A DNA stretch of 64,000 nucleotides from Pedobacter chinensis. GTDB lineage: Bacteria > Bacteroidota > Bacteroidia > Sphingobacteriales > Sphingobacteriaceae. The position numbers and the translations under genes were made by a program. The stretch lies in assembly GCF_003339865.1 (NCBI RefSeq), contig NZ_QPKV01000007.1:1-64000 (forward strand), in the 5' to 3' direction. Shown here in pieces: positions 1 to 8,460 of the stretch (its first letter is position 1; the number at the start of each line of letters is the position of its first letter). Under the pieces are notes generated by a model. That model ran no database searches. It saw only the letters and a program-made list of their open reading frames with translations, and had not been told where the DNA came from.

Positions 1-57
1 CCTGGACAGCTCTACTGCCATCTTTTTGAACTCATCGTCAAATACTCTGTGTTTCAT
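1..57 (-). mobile_element. IS3-family transposase OrfA, N-terminal start only
   Basis: The first 57 bases read on the minus strand as an ATG (at 57) followed by 18 codons, MKHRVFDDEFKKMAVELSR, running off the window edge. This is the characteristic N-terminus of IS3-type OrfA, the helix-turn-helix subunit that is fused to OrfB by frameshifting. The element points out of the window, so its end must lie between about 58 and 98. It abuts a ParA-like gene that has lost its front half, so the IS most likely inserted there. Family assignment rests on 19 residues. Confidence 0.7.
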
Positions 58-98
58 ATATGCCAAATTTAAAATTACATTTCAAATCTGCTCCATAA

Positions 99-419
99 AT
101 GTCTCTACTCAAAGATAGCAACTCCAGACTTCCCCAAACGGACGAGGGCAATCCCGAACAAGAGATGTGGCTGTTTTGGAACCAAGTGGACGGCAGGGAA
201 AAAACAGGTTTGTATGATGCGTATCAAAGTGTCATCAAAGAACTCAACCTGCCCATAATGGAAACAAGAATAATGGATAGCAAGCGTTTCCGAAAGGAAA
301 CAGACGACACAGGCAGTTATGTATTCCGGTCAAGTTTGCTGCCTGCCGAACCACAGTTAATGAAAGCAACCAAAATGGATTTATTTGTCGAGGAGTTTTT
401 AAAAATCACTCATCTATAA
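99..419 (+). pseudogene. traA: Truncated TraA, ParA-type ATPase C-terminus
   Basis: This 106-residue frame matches the tail of the ParA/MinD-like ATPase that opens Bacteroidota conjugative operons. Visible marks are the FWNQVDGREKTGLYDAY stretch, the TRIMDSKRFRKE block and VFRSSLLPAEPQL. The P-loop half is absent, and an in-frame stop sits at 96-98 just before the ATG at 99, so that ATG is probably accidental. The break coincides with the IS3-type fragment at the window edge. Two DUF3408 genes follow, exactly as after traA in CTnDOT-like elements. The family normally has about 250 residues, so the remnant should lack ATPase activity. Confidence 0.75.
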
Positions 420-432
420 AAAATAGTAAAGT

Positions 433-837
433 ATGGCTTCAGACAACAAAAATAACGATTTTGAAAAGCCCAATGTTGATGAGGAATATCTTATGAACAT
501 TATAAGTGGCGATGAGCCTGTTGCTACACCAAGCAATAATAAACAGCAGGATGTACCAAAGGAAACAAAGACCAGGGAAAAAGCCCGTAACAGTTCATCA
601 AAGAAAGCGGATTATGAGGAAACCTTTTTGGTCAATCGATTTCCATCGGGGCGTAACGGAAAGGTGGTTTACATACGCCCTGAATACCACGAAAGATTGC
701 TCCGCATCGTTCAACTGACAAGGGAAGAAAGAACTACGCTCTACTCTTACATTGACAACATTCTTGAAAATCATTTCAGGGAGTACGGGGACGATATTAC
801 CAATTATTTCAACGAACATTTTAAACCCATTCTATAA
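433..837 (+). CDS. DUF3408 protein (TraB-like), ICE transfer region
   Basis: This 134-residue protein has a polar, low-complexity N-terminal half (about residues 1-65) and a compact C-terminal half with the block KVVYIRPEYHERLLRIVQLT, followed by an acidic helix ending in YFNEHFKPIL. This is the DUF3408 signature found in TraB/TraC of CTnDOT-type elements, a family without a settled function but with a ribbon-helix-helix-like look that suggests DNA binding. It lies 13 bases after the truncated traA. Its stop overlaps the ATG of the next DUF3408 gene, so the two are translationally coupled. Confidence 0.8.
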   Translation: MASDNKNNDFEKPNVDEEYLMNIISGDEPVATPSNNKQQDVPKETKTREKARNSSSKKADYEETFLVNRFPSGRNGKVVYIRPEYHERLLRIVQLTREERTTLYSYIDNILENHFREYGDDITNYFNEHFKPIL

Positions 838-1142
838 TGAAGAAAGATAAAAAGAACAGGAATGCTATTGTATCCGGCAACAGCTCCGATACAGTTAGCA
901 ATACGACTAAAACAACCTATGAAAACGCATTTATGCAAATGAATAAAATGCAGAAAAGAGGCAATAAAAGTATATACCTAAGTCCTGAACATCACGAACG
1001 TTTAACCCGCATTGTACAGATTATAGGCGATGATAAAATACCCTTGTTTGCCTATCTCAATAATATTCTTGAACATCATTTTAAAGTGTTTGAAGATATG
1101 ATTACAAAGGAGTTCAACGAAAAATACAAAGGCTTATTTTAA
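837..1142 (+). CDS. DUF3408 protein (TraC-like), ICE transfer region
   Basis: This 101-residue paralogue of the preceding gene shares the core KSIYLSPEHHERLTRIVQII and the tail LEHHFKVFEDMITKEFNEKY. Tandem DUF3408 genes are the usual arrangement downstream of the ParA-like traA. The start ATG overlaps the upstream stop codon. No signal peptide or membrane segment is present, so it should be cytoplasmic. By analogy with the family it may act with TraA in partition or transfer control; this is inference from context only. Confidence 0.8.
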   Translation: MKKDKKNRNAIVSGNSSDTVSNTTKTTYENAFMQMNKMQKRGNKSIYLSPEHHERLTRIVQIIGDDKIPLFAYLNNILEHHFKVFEDMITKEFNEKYKGLF

Positions 1143-1154
1143 AAACCCTACGTT

Positions 1155-1790
1155 ATGGAAATAGTAATTGTGATATGCCTGCTGATAGTCATTGTCCTGC
1201 TTTTGCAGGATAAGATTGTCATTCATAAAAGGTCAAAGCAAGAACCTTCGCAGAAGAAAGTCAATCCGAACCTGCCCGATATTATGGGACAACCTAAACC
1301 CGTAGAACGCCTTTCAGTGCCAAACACTGCCAATGAACGCCAAATTGAGGAACCGGAGATAAACCCTGCTAATTTAGACATTGAATACGACGAAAATGAA
1401 AACGTCGGCATTCAAATCCGCAAGGAAGAGCTGGACGAAGTTTTCAGAAATATGCCTGATTTGGAGGAAGAGGAAGAAGAATGGAACAGGTACGGAATAT
1501 TTGGTGGCGATAACAGTCTTGCCCAAGGGGTTACCTTTGAAGAACTAAGCTCCGTAGGTGCATTGCTCCAAAAAGAGAATTTGGAACAATCACAAAAGGA
1601 AACAGCGGTAGATATAGTTCAAAGATTACAGGGGACTGAATTATTCAGCCTGCTGGAAAATTCCATCGAGGGTGCCTCCCTAAAAATTGCCGAGCTTTTG
1701 GATAGCACACTCTCATCTGAAACGGAAGCCGGTTCTTCCACTTTGCGGAAAAATGATTTGAATGATTTTGACATTGGGGAGTTTGTATAG
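1155..1790 (+). CDS. TraD-like membrane-anchored acidic ICE protein
   Basis: The protein has 211 residues. Residues 1-18 form a hydrophobic segment (MEIVIVICLLIVIVLLLQD) that likely anchors it in the inner membrane. The rest is hydrophilic and rich in Glu, with a run of glutamates near residue 110, and it ends in NDFDIGEFV. Position between the DUF3408 pair and traE matches the gene called traD in CTnDOT-like elements; its role is not known. The DNA encoding its last residues recurs in altered form at about 3240-3290, which bears on how the following island was inserted. Confidence 0.65.
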   Translation: MEIVIVICLLIVIVLLLQDKIVIHKRSKQEPSQKKVNPNLPDIMGQPKPVERLSVPNTANERQIEEPEINPANLDIEYDENENVGIQIRKEELDEVFRNMPDLEEEEEEWNRYGIFGGDNSLAQGVTFEELSSVGALLQKENLEQSQKETAVDIVQRLQGTELFSLLENSIEGASLKIAELLDSTLSSETEAGSSTLRKNDLNDFDIGEFV

Positions 1791-1820
1791 ACTTCCCTTT
1801 GTCTTTTAAAATAAGAAAAT

Positions 1821-3173
1821 ATGGAAAATGGATTGCCAAATACTAATATAGAACCGGGCAGTTTGCTTGACCTGCGTTTGAATAAAGGCATACTACCTAC
1901 ACTTGATATTGCAGGTCATACATTCTATGTGGATTTACGCATGAACAAACTACGGCCAAAGGACGACTTTATATCCAAAGGCATAGACTTTACTGAAATA
2001 AAAGACTACTATGATCGTGACAGACGGGCATTTGTTATTCCTTATAATCCAACAAAACGCGAATTTCAGCAGGACGATGTTTCTAAAATGACCGAACTGC
2101 CTATTGATATTATCATAGTGCAGTTTCCCAATCAGTATGAATTGGATATAGTGGGATGGAATAGAAAGCATGGTAATAGCCTAACTGATCAGGATGTGAA
2201 ACAAATGCACTTTGAAGCGCGTACCCTGCCGTGGGTAGACACCAATGTGATTGAACATATAAAACGTAATGTTGCCGAACAGCTACAACCAAAAGAAGAA
2301 TATATTGTCAACCAACTAAAGGACAATCTGTATAAGATACCCACCGACACACAAAGGGTACTTCCGACATATAAAGTATTCGGAACAGAATTTATCGTCG
2401 ATGTCAATCAGTTGGAACTCCGTCAAAAAGCCAATCCGAAAAATGTAATTTCTCTATCCGATATGGAAGAAAAAGCAGTACAGGGCTACAGATTTTGGTA
2501 CAGCCCAAATACAAAGGGCTTGACAACATACGCCGAACCAGGAGCAAAATTAGCAGAGATACCCGACTTTGTAAAACTCGACCCAACTGGGATGTCAAAG
2601 AAACATAATATTTCCGAAGATATTATGGCGGGAATGGACGATTTCAAACTGATGGTTGATCAGGATGCGTTCGATAAAATTGCTTACAAAGGTATTATCC
2701 CAACGATAGATATTGCGGGACACACTTTTCATATTGACTTATTTAATGACAAATTGCACCCTAAAGATGATATCTGGTCACGGGGCATCATCTTTACCGA
2801 ACTCAAACATTATTACTCGCACAAAGACAACATTTATACCATTCCTTACAATCAAAAGACGCATACCTTTCAGGAAGTGAGCCTAAATGTCAAGGAGATT
2901 CCTAAAGACCTCATTGTTGTACAAATTCCCGGCAAGCGTACCCTTGACCCAATTGGTCAAAACAAAGCGGGTGACTTAAATAGTTCAGACTATTTAAAAA
3001 AACATGGAGTGCAACTGAAATTTGACGCCAAAGTAATACCGTGGCATCAGACCCGTTTTGCGGAAACCGTAAAGCAAAACAATGGACAAGAAGTAAAGGT
3101 AGGACAAAAAAAATCCACTAGTCCAAAGCCAGAGGAAAGTGAATTCAGCAAAAGAAAAGGTCGCAGAATGTGA
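1821..3173 (+). CDS. ICE-associated protein with internal repeats
   Basis: This 450-residue soluble protein is built from repeated units. Residues about 28-75 (KGILPTLDIAGHTFYVDL, then RPKDDF and TEIKDYY) and about 292-340 (KGIIPTIDIAGHTFHIDL, then HPKDDI and TELKHYY) are clear copies. A more divergent unit around residue 180 (LPTYKVFGTEFIVDVNQLEL) makes a third. Between them lie matching segments with DIIIVQFPNQYELDIVG and DLIVVQIPGKRTLDPIG. Proteins of this type are common in Bacteroidota ICEs but I do not recognise a function. The C-terminus is Lys-rich. It lies 30 bases after the traD-like gene and before a terminator. Confidence 0.7.
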   Translation: MENGLPNTNIEPGSLLDLRLNKGILPTLDIAGHTFYVDLRMNKLRPKDDFISKGIDFTEIKDYYDRDRRAFVIPYNPTKREFQQDDVSKMTELPIDIIIVQFPNQYELDIVGWNRKHGNSLTDQDVKQMHFEARTLPWVDTNVIEHIKRNVAEQLQPKEEYIVNQLKDNLYKIPTDTQRVLPTYKVFGTEFIVDVNQLELRQKANPKNVISLSDMEEKAVQGYRFWYSPNTKGLTTYAEPGAKLAEIPDFVKLDPTGMSKKHNISEDIMAGMDDFKLMVDQDAFDKIAYKGIIPTIDIAGHTFHIDLFNDKLHPKDDIWSRGIIFTELKHYYSHKDNIYTIPYNQKTHTFQEVSLNVKEIPKDLIVVQIPGKRTLDPIGQNKAGDLNSSDYLKKHGVQLKFDAKVIPWHQTRFAETVKQNNGQEVKVGQKKSTSPKPEESEFSKRKGRRM

Positions 3174-3232
3174 ATTCAGCATGCTAAAAAGCTAGCTATT
3201 GGGCAGTTACCTTTTCTTTGAAACTGAAGTTT

Positions 3233-3312
3233 ATTCTTTTGTTTTGTGGAAAATGATTTTGGAGAATTTTGACATTGGGAGTTTGTTTGATAGCAAACTC
3301 CCTTTTCTATTT
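3233..3312 (+). repeat. Decayed duplicate of the traD-like 3' end
   Basis: This stretch resembles the end of the traD-like gene (about 1735-1806). Both contain TTTG(C/T)GGAAAA, an ATGATTT block and TTTTGACATTGGGGAGTTTGT or a close variant. The second copy no longer encodes the gene in frame. It marks either a duplication or the far edge of an insertion of the repeated-domain gene. Confidence 0.6.
3277..3306 (+). terminator. Rho-independent terminator before the AAA/subtilase pair
   Basis: A perfect 9-bp stem GGGAGTTTG / CAAACTCCC with an 8-base loop is followed by TTTT. It should end transcription of the left transfer block and insulate the accessory island that follows. Confidence 0.7.
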
Positions 3313-3394
3313 GCAATGCTCTCCATTTATTAATATTCATGAAACATACTCACTTTCATGTCGTTAAACTTGTCTTTAACATAAAATAGAAACT

Positions 3395-3469
3395 AAAATC
3401 TTTTTTTTGGAAATTTATATCAAAAAATGGAAATAAAAATCTTGTTTTGGAAATTTATTACTATATTTG
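3395..3469 (+). promoter_or_regulatory. Direct repeat and putative promoter of the AAA/subtilase operon
   Basis: Two copies of AAAATC-T(n)-GGAAATTTAT lie 41 bases apart (3395-3418 and 3436-3458). A TATATTTG box at 3462-3469 fits the Bacteroidota -7 consensus TAnnTTTG and lies 30 bases before the ATG at 3499. A good -33 TTTG at standard spacing is not visible, since the nearest is only 12 bases away. The repeat is a plausible binding site for a regulator. Confidence 0.45.
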
Positions 3470-3498
3470 CATTTATAACTTAAGAAACAAATAAGCAA

Positions 3499-4686
3499 AT
3501 GCTCAAATATTTCAGTATAGTACAAGCTCTAAGCAGGTCCGCATTGGCAACGCCGAATGAAGCTGTCACGCATCAAATTAGAAGATTAAAAGAAAGTCTG
3601 GAAAAAGATGGGTTTACTAAAGAGGCAAAGTCATTGGAGGCTTTGTTGACTGCTTCTGAATCATCGCTTGACATGTCTCCAAGTAAAATCCAGAGATCTT
3701 TCGTTGTTTTAAAAGGCGAGGAAGTAACTCCTAAGACATCGATCCCTGTAGATAAGGAGACATCAACACCATTGGCAGAGATTTTTTTCCCTGATGATCT
3801 ACCAGAAAAAGCCCCAATGTTTGATGGTAATATCCAGCTTGCTATTCACTCAATTGTAAATGAATGGAGTAAATTCGATCAACTTTTAGAAATTAATGCT
3901 ACCCCTGCTAGCTCCTGCTTAATTTATGGTGCGCCAGGAACTGGTAAAACACATTTAGCAAAATGGATTGCAAAACAAATTGGATTACCTGTAGTACTGG
4001 CAAGGTTAGAAGGGCTTATGTCTTCGTATTTAGGAACTACATCTCGAAATATTGGTAATCTGTTCGCTTTTGCTAATAGGTATAAATGCATCTTACTTCT
4101 TGATGAGTTTGATGCAATTGCTAAACTCCGTAACGATCCACAGGAGGTTGGTGAAGTAAAAAGAGTAGTCAATACGTTGTTGCAAAGTCTAGATTCACGT
4201 CATGAAAAAGGTTTTACCATTGGTGTAACCAACCATGAAAGTCTCCTTGATCCCGCTATTTGGAGAAGGTTTGATATACAGGTTGAAATTCCTAAACCTT
4301 CTCCCGAAGTAATGATTCAATTACTCAAGAATTTTATTACGCCTTTAGAATTTAACGAAAGTGAGATTAAATTTTTAGCATGGTGCCTTGATGGTTCATC
4401 AGGTGCTGATGCAGAAATGCTTTCGAAATGGCTAAAGAGAGCTTTTGTGTTAGAAAAGAAAAGCAATATCGTAGAAGTAATGAAGCAATTTGCTGTGCTC
4501 AACTCTGGAAGGGTAGACACAAAAAAGAGAAATGTTATGGTTCACAGTGATGAAGATTTTATAAACATGCTGTTAAACGATAAGGTTTACTCTTTTAAAC
4601 AGAAAGATCTAGCATCATTGTTCGGAATGACCCCGTCAACTTTGAGTAAGCAGCTATCGAAATTTAAAGATTCTGAAAAAATATAA
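3499..4686 (+). CDS. AAA ATPase of an IetAS-like defence pair
   Basis: This 395-residue protein has a helical N-terminus (residues 1-60), a linker, and one AAA module. The Walker A is GAPGTGKTH at residues 144-152, the Walker B acidic pair is D202-E203 in LLLDEFDAI, and RRF at 256-258 is a plausible arginine-finger region. The C-terminus (about 360-390, KDLASLFGMTPSTLSKQLSKF) looks like a helix-turn-helix. It is followed after 3 bases by a subtilisin-like protease gene. AAA ATPase plus S8 protease is the composition of the IetAS anti-phage system, where both are required. Assignment to IetA rests on this pairing and length, not on a search. Confidence 0.75.
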   Translation: MLKYFSIVQALSRSALATPNEAVTHQIRRLKESLEKDGFTKEAKSLEALLTASESSLDMSPSKIQRSFVVLKGEEVTPKTSIPVDKETSTPLAEIFFPDDLPEKAPMFDGNIQLAIHSIVNEWSKFDQLLEINATPASSCLIYGAPGTGKTHLAKWIAKQIGLPVVLARLEGLMSSYLGTTSRNIGNLFAFANRYKCILLLDEFDAIAKLRNDPQEVGEVKRVVNTLLQSLDSRHEKGFTIGVTNHESLLDPAIWRRFDIQVEIPKPSPEVMIQLLKNFITPLEFNESEIKFLAWCLDGSSGADAEMLSKWLKRAFVLEKKSNIVEVMKQFAVLNSGRVDTKKRNVMVHSDEDFINMLLNDKVYSFKQKDLASLFGMTPSTLSKQLSKFKDSEKI

Positions 4687-4689
4687 GTT

Positions 4690-7170
4690 ATGGCAAATAG
4701 TCCTGTTCAAATAGTATTAAATAGCGATGCTTTTATCGAGGCATTAGAAAATAATGGAGGCGGTGGTTCTAAAGACTTTTTTGCCGGAAATGATACCGAA
4801 TTCATCGAGCATCGAGATAATATTCAAAATCAGCTTAGTGAGATAAAGAGCATGCAATTGGTAAATAGTTTTGCTAAGGTTTCTTATGCGAAAGTTACAT
4901 TAAAGCAAACGGCATTAGCAAAAAGTCATCGTCCAACTTCACAAGTTTTTAAAAGGGATGTTGCTCCTATAATTGGAGCTGGAGATTTGGGAGAATTATT
5001 TGTCGAACTGACGCCAGAAAGTATTGATAAAATAAATACTAAAGTTGGACAGGCTGAACCCGAAACAAGATATAAAGAAAAGAATGGGAAGAATGAACCT
5101 AATCCTTCAAGATTAAGAAGTGAAGTCGGTGCAATTGAAGGAATTAGCCCATATACTGCAAGTGACAAAAGGAATTTTTCTGTTAAAGAAGCCGTAAAAT
5201 GGCTATCTAATGCTCAAACTGGCGGTTCGTATATGGTAGAATTGTTTGAAGCTCCTCCGGCGAGGCAAGATTGGGATTTACTAAGTAAATACAAATTCGA
5301 TTTGTTTGATAGCTTTTTTGGAGGGCTAACCATTTTAGGCACAGGCTTATTTGTGTCAAGAATTACTACCGGTCAAGGCTCATCTGTTGTGTTTGGTGTC
5401 AAATTAGAAAAAACCGATTCAACTCCCGTAATACAGCTTTACTCATCATCAACAGCAGGCAAATCAGGAGAGAAAAAATCTATTGACCTAAACTTGGAGA
5501 GACATAACGAATTATTAGAATATTTGGGAAATCATCCATTGGTAAAAAAAGTTACTCTTCCTCCCATCATTACACAAAGCTCAACTGTCAAGTCTCAGGT
5601 CAAAGGTGAAAACTTTACTGTTCTTGCTCCTGATCATAAAGGATCATATCCAAAAATATGCGTTGTAGACGGAGGTGTTTCAGATGTTTATGGCGACTGG
5701 ATAGAAGATCGTTGGGGATTAATTAGCAGCATGGACAAAGACGAAAATCACGGTACTTTTATAGCTGGATTAGCAATATTTGGCCAACAATTAAATGGGA
5801 AGGCTATTTGCCGGGAAATTGATGGTTGTAAAATTATAGATCTTGATATATTACCTCGTGCTGATAGATATAGCTCGTACTATTCAAAACCTCTAGAATT
5901 TTTTAATGAACTTGAAACTGCTGTTCAGGAATTAAAAGCTAGAACTGGAGTTCGAATATTTAATTTCAGCCTGAATATAGAAGAGCATGCATCAACTACA
6001 GGCTATAGCGTTCCTGCACAAATTTTGGACAAAATTGCAGAAGAAAACGATGTCGTTTTTGTTATTTCGGCGGGTAATACGCATCCTAGAGATATTAGAA
6101 AAGAATGGCCTGTGGATCATTTCGATGCATTAAAAATATTAGCTTCTTCGAGAAATGACGCTATTAAAAAACCAGCTGAAAGCTGTCGCAATATTAGTGT
6201 TTCAGCTTTAAACCCTCCGCATCTTGAAGGTGTTGTTCCTTATGCTCTAAGCAGTTACAGTTGTCGTGGACCTGGACTACGAGTAGGACTCAAACCTGAT
6301 TTTGCTCATATTGGTGGTTCTGGGACTAGTCACCCAACTTTAGGACATGGTCTTCTATCTTTAGACCCAACGAGTAATATTGTAGATGGTTGCGGAACTA
6401 GTTACGCAGCTCCTAATGTAGCAAAGACTTTAGCAAGTCTTGATCATTCGATTGAAGGTATAGTTTCAAGGGAAACACTAATCGCTCTTGGAATCCATCA
6501 TGCTGTATTGCCAGAGTCCCTCAACGACAAAAATTTGAGAAATGTCTCCAAACACTTGGTTGGATTCGGTATGCCGGATGGTTCTGAAGACATTTTGAAC
6601 GGAAATTCATCTGCAATAACATTAGTATTTGCAAACCGAGCCATAAGTGGCCATAAAATGAGTTTTAAATTTTCATGGCCGTCAAGCTTAGTAAGGGATG
6701 GTAAATGCTTTGGGCACGCAAAACTCACCATTGTAAGCACTCCAAGATTTGATTACAGATTTGGATCTGAGTTTGTCAGAATAAATATCGACGCAGCTCT
6801 GAGACAGCTACAAAATAATGGTAACTATAAAGGAAGGTTGAATGCAATTTATACGCCAGAAGATGGTGACGGAAGTTTATATGAGAAAGATCAGATTGAA
6901 CATTCTTTCAAATGGAGTCCAGTGAAAGTTTATGAAAAAACTTTCCCCCGAGGAGTTGGACCATCGACAGAATGGAAACTAGATGTAGAGTACTTGTCAA
7001 GAGATGGTGTAACTATACCAGCTGCGGGTGTACCATTTACAGCAATACTAACAATTTCAGATCCTAATAGTGAGAAACCAGTATTTAATGACATGCGACA
7101 AATGCTACAGTCTCTTGGAGTCCAGGCAGTTGACATCAAAACTGCAGCTCGAATTGTACCAAGAGTTTAA
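4690..7170 (+). CDS. Subtilisin-like serine protease of an IetAS-like pair
   Basis: This 826-residue S8-family protease has a catalytic triad at D327 (VVDGGVSD), H354 (ENHGTFIAG) and S571 (GCGTSYAAPN). FVISAGN near residue 460 supplies the oxyanion-hole Asn. Residues 1-310 form a large N-terminal region without a signal peptide, so it should work in the cytoplasm. Residues after about 650 form a beta-rich C-terminal extension. The gene starts 3 bases after the AAA ATPase stop, so the two are co-translated. In IetAS systems the ATPase is thought to act with the protease. Its substrate is unknown; nearby small genes are candidates. Confidence 0.8.
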   Translation: MANSPVQIVLNSDAFIEALENNGGGGSKDFFAGNDTEFIEHRDNIQNQLSEIKSMQLVNSFAKVSYAKVTLKQTALAKSHRPTSQVFKRDVAPIIGAGDLGELFVELTPESIDKINTKVGQAEPETRYKEKNGKNEPNPSRLRSEVGAIEGISPYTASDKRNFSVKEAVKWLSNAQTGGSYMVELFEAPPARQDWDLLSKYKFDLFDSFFGGLTILGTGLFVSRITTGQGSSVVFGVKLEKTDSTPVIQLYSSSTAGKSGEKKSIDLNLERHNELLEYLGNHPLVKKVTLPPIITQSSTVKSQVKGENFTVLAPDHKGSYPKICVVDGGVSDVYGDWIEDRWGLISSMDKDENHGTFIAGLAIFGQQLNGKAICREIDGCKIIDLDILPRADRYSSYYSKPLEFFNELETAVQELKARTGVRIFNFSLNIEEHASTTGYSVPAQILDKIAEENDVVFVISAGNTHPRDIRKEWPVDHFDALKILASSRNDAIKKPAESCRNISVSALNPPHLEGVVPYALSSYSCRGPGLRVGLKPDFAHIGGSGTSHPTLGHGLLSLDPTSNIVDGCGTSYAAPNVAKTLASLDHSIEGIVSRETLIALGIHHAVLPESLNDKNLRNVSKHLVGFGMPDGSEDILNGNSSAITLVFANRAISGHKMSFKFSWPSSLVRDGKCFGHAKLTIVSTPRFDYRFGSEFVRINIDAALRQLQNNGNYKGRLNAIYTPEDGDGSLYEKDQIEHSFKWSPVKVYEKTFPRGVGPSTEWKLDVEYLSRDGVTIPAAGVPFTAILTISDPNSEKPVFNDMRQMLQSLGVQAVDIKTAARIVPRV

Positions 7171-7197
7171 TTTAATAATTTAAAAAAACATATAATT

Positions 7198-7443
7198 ATG
7201 GCAAATTACCATGTAACACAAAAGAAAGGGCAAGACGGATGGAATGTCCAGAAGGAAGGCGGCAAGAAAGCTTCAGCAGTTGCCAGTACTCAAAAGCAAG
7301 CTGAACAACTAGCAAAACAGTTTTCATCAAATAATGGCGGAGGAGAAGTTAGAATACATCGCCCAAATGGTGGGCCAATTAGAGATAGTGACACTGTTAA
7401 ACCCGGAAACGATCCAAAATCAGTAAAAGACACAAAATTTTAA
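7198..7443 (+). CDS. DUF2188 small protein
   Basis: This 81-residue protein has the DUF2188 pattern: NYHVTQKKGQDGWNVQKEGG, then a Lys/Ala/Gln helix (TQKQAEQLAKQF), then GGEVRIHRPNGGPIRDSDT. It starts 27 bases after the protease stop and is likely in the same operon. DUF2188 proteins are small two-strand/helix units often found near defence or phage genes, with no agreed function. Possible roles as protease substrate, sensor or regulator are inference from position. Confidence 0.75.
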   Translation: MANYHVTQKKGQDGWNVQKEGGKKASAVASTQKQAEQLAKQFSSNNGGGEVRIHRPNGGPIRDSDTVKPGNDPKSVKDTKF

Positions 7444-7465
7444 TGAGAAAGAGACGGTAAGAAAA

Positions 7466-7548
7466 TAAAAAACCAGGCGAAAATCACCTGGCTTGATTCC
7501 TTAAAGGAAACAAAAGCCCTTGCAAGGCTCTTGGTAGTAATGTTTTTG
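7466..7548 (-). ncRNA. Candidate minus-strand small RNA ending in a terminator
   Basis: Read on the minus strand, this segment has a small hairpin (AGCC/GGGCT), a TTCCTTTAAGGAA palindrome and then an 8-bp stem with one mismatch (7473-7491) followed by TTTTTTATTTT, a textbook terminator. A TAGTTTTG box (7561-7554, minus) fits the -7 motif just upstream, though no clear -33 was found. No minus-strand gene is present here, so a short non-coding transcript is the simplest reading. The same hairpins would also form in the plus-strand operon mRNA. Confidence 0.4.
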
Positions 7549-7758
7549 CACTTCAAAACTACCTCCTTTATTTGAAATAAACAAGCTTTTCGTGATTTTA
7601 AACCTCCTGCCGGTACAATTCAGGTAGTGGGGCTTGGTATTAATAGTATAAAATTTCAATTGCATCAGAATTAAACTATCGCAGGGTACGCCCTATTTAT
7701 TGCCGAAATGATAAGCAATAAGCAATTAAATATTAATTAATATCAATTTAAATTCAAG
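7549..7758. other. Non-coding spacer before the multi-ubiquitin operon
   Basis: No convincing frame is present. The last 60 bases are very A+T-rich and end at the ATG of the ubiquitin-like gene. A promoter for that operon is expected here, but I cannot place both boxes. Confidence 0.4.
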
Positions 7759-8460
7759 ATGAATTCAAATAAACATGAAGGGGAATCACATTCCCAAAAT
7801 CCAAAAGTACCTCTAACATTTGTAATAGAAGGTAAAGAGTATGAAGCCTTTGACCAGTACAAAACAGGAGCAGAATTAAAACAGCTTGCTGGGATACCTT
7901 TAGATACCGAGTTGTTTTTGTCAATTAGCAAACCTTATCAGGATGAGCTTATTGAAAATGAGAAACAAGTTAACTTGGCTCGACCTGAAACCGAGTATTT
8001 CTTTGTAAAGAAAAAGCTTCAGTTTTTCATTAATGACAAGCCCTTTACCTGGTATAAGCAATACATCAGAGGTGCTCAAATCAGAGAACTGGGTAATATA
8101 CCTGTTGAAGATGATATCTTCCTTGACATCAAGGAAGGTTGGCAAGACGATCAAATATTAGATGATGAAGTCGTTGATTTAGCTCGTCCGGGTAAAGAGA
8201 AGTTTTTCTCTAAGCCTAGACCAACGGAGTTTACAATCATTGTGAATGCTCGTCCACATATTTGGAAAGAAGCACACATCTCTTTTGAGCAGTTGGTTGT
8301 GTTGGCTTTCGGATCATACGATAATAACCCAAACAAGGGTTATACGGTTACTTATAGCAGAGGTTGGGAACCAAAACCGGAAGGCACTATGATTAAAGGT
8401 TCGATTGTTCGTGTAAAAAATAAAATGATCTTCGATGTCACAGCAACTGATAAATCATAG
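7759..8460 (+). CDS. Multi-ubiquitin (three tandem Ubl domains)
   Basis: This 233-residue protein consists of three beta-grasp ubiquitin-like repeats. Repeat 1 (about 18-80) and repeat 2 (about 85-152) share a clear template: beta strands FVIEGKEYEAFDQY or FFINDKPFTWYKQY, then a helix ELKQLAGIP or QIRELGNIP, DTELFLSI or DDIFLDIK, and the boundary V(N/D)LARPxxExFF. Repeat 3 (about 158-226) is more diverged (FTIIVNARPHIWKEAHISFEQLVVLAF). This is the bacterial multiubiquitin architecture. No repeat ends in a Gly-Gly, and the C-terminus is DVTATDKS. The E1-like gene overlaps its 3' end by 26 bases, which argues for a shared conjugation or activation pathway. Confidence 0.85.
   Translation: MNSNKHEGESHSQNPKVPLTFVIEGKEYEAFDQYKTGAELKQLAGIPLDTELFLSISKPYQDELIENEKQVNLARPETEYFFVKKKLQFFINDKPFTWYKQYIRGAQIRELGNIPVEDDIFLDIKEGWQDDQILDDEVVDLARPGKEKFFSKPRPTEFTIIVNARPHIWKEAHISFEQLVVLAFGSYDNNPNKGYTVTYSRGWEPKPEGTMIKGSIVRVKNKMIFDVTATDKS

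Noticed and set aside
7473..7491. Plus-strand terminator of the DUF2188 gene
   Set aside because: The T-run lies on the minus-strand side, so the hairpin terminates a leftward transcript better than the operon mRNA.
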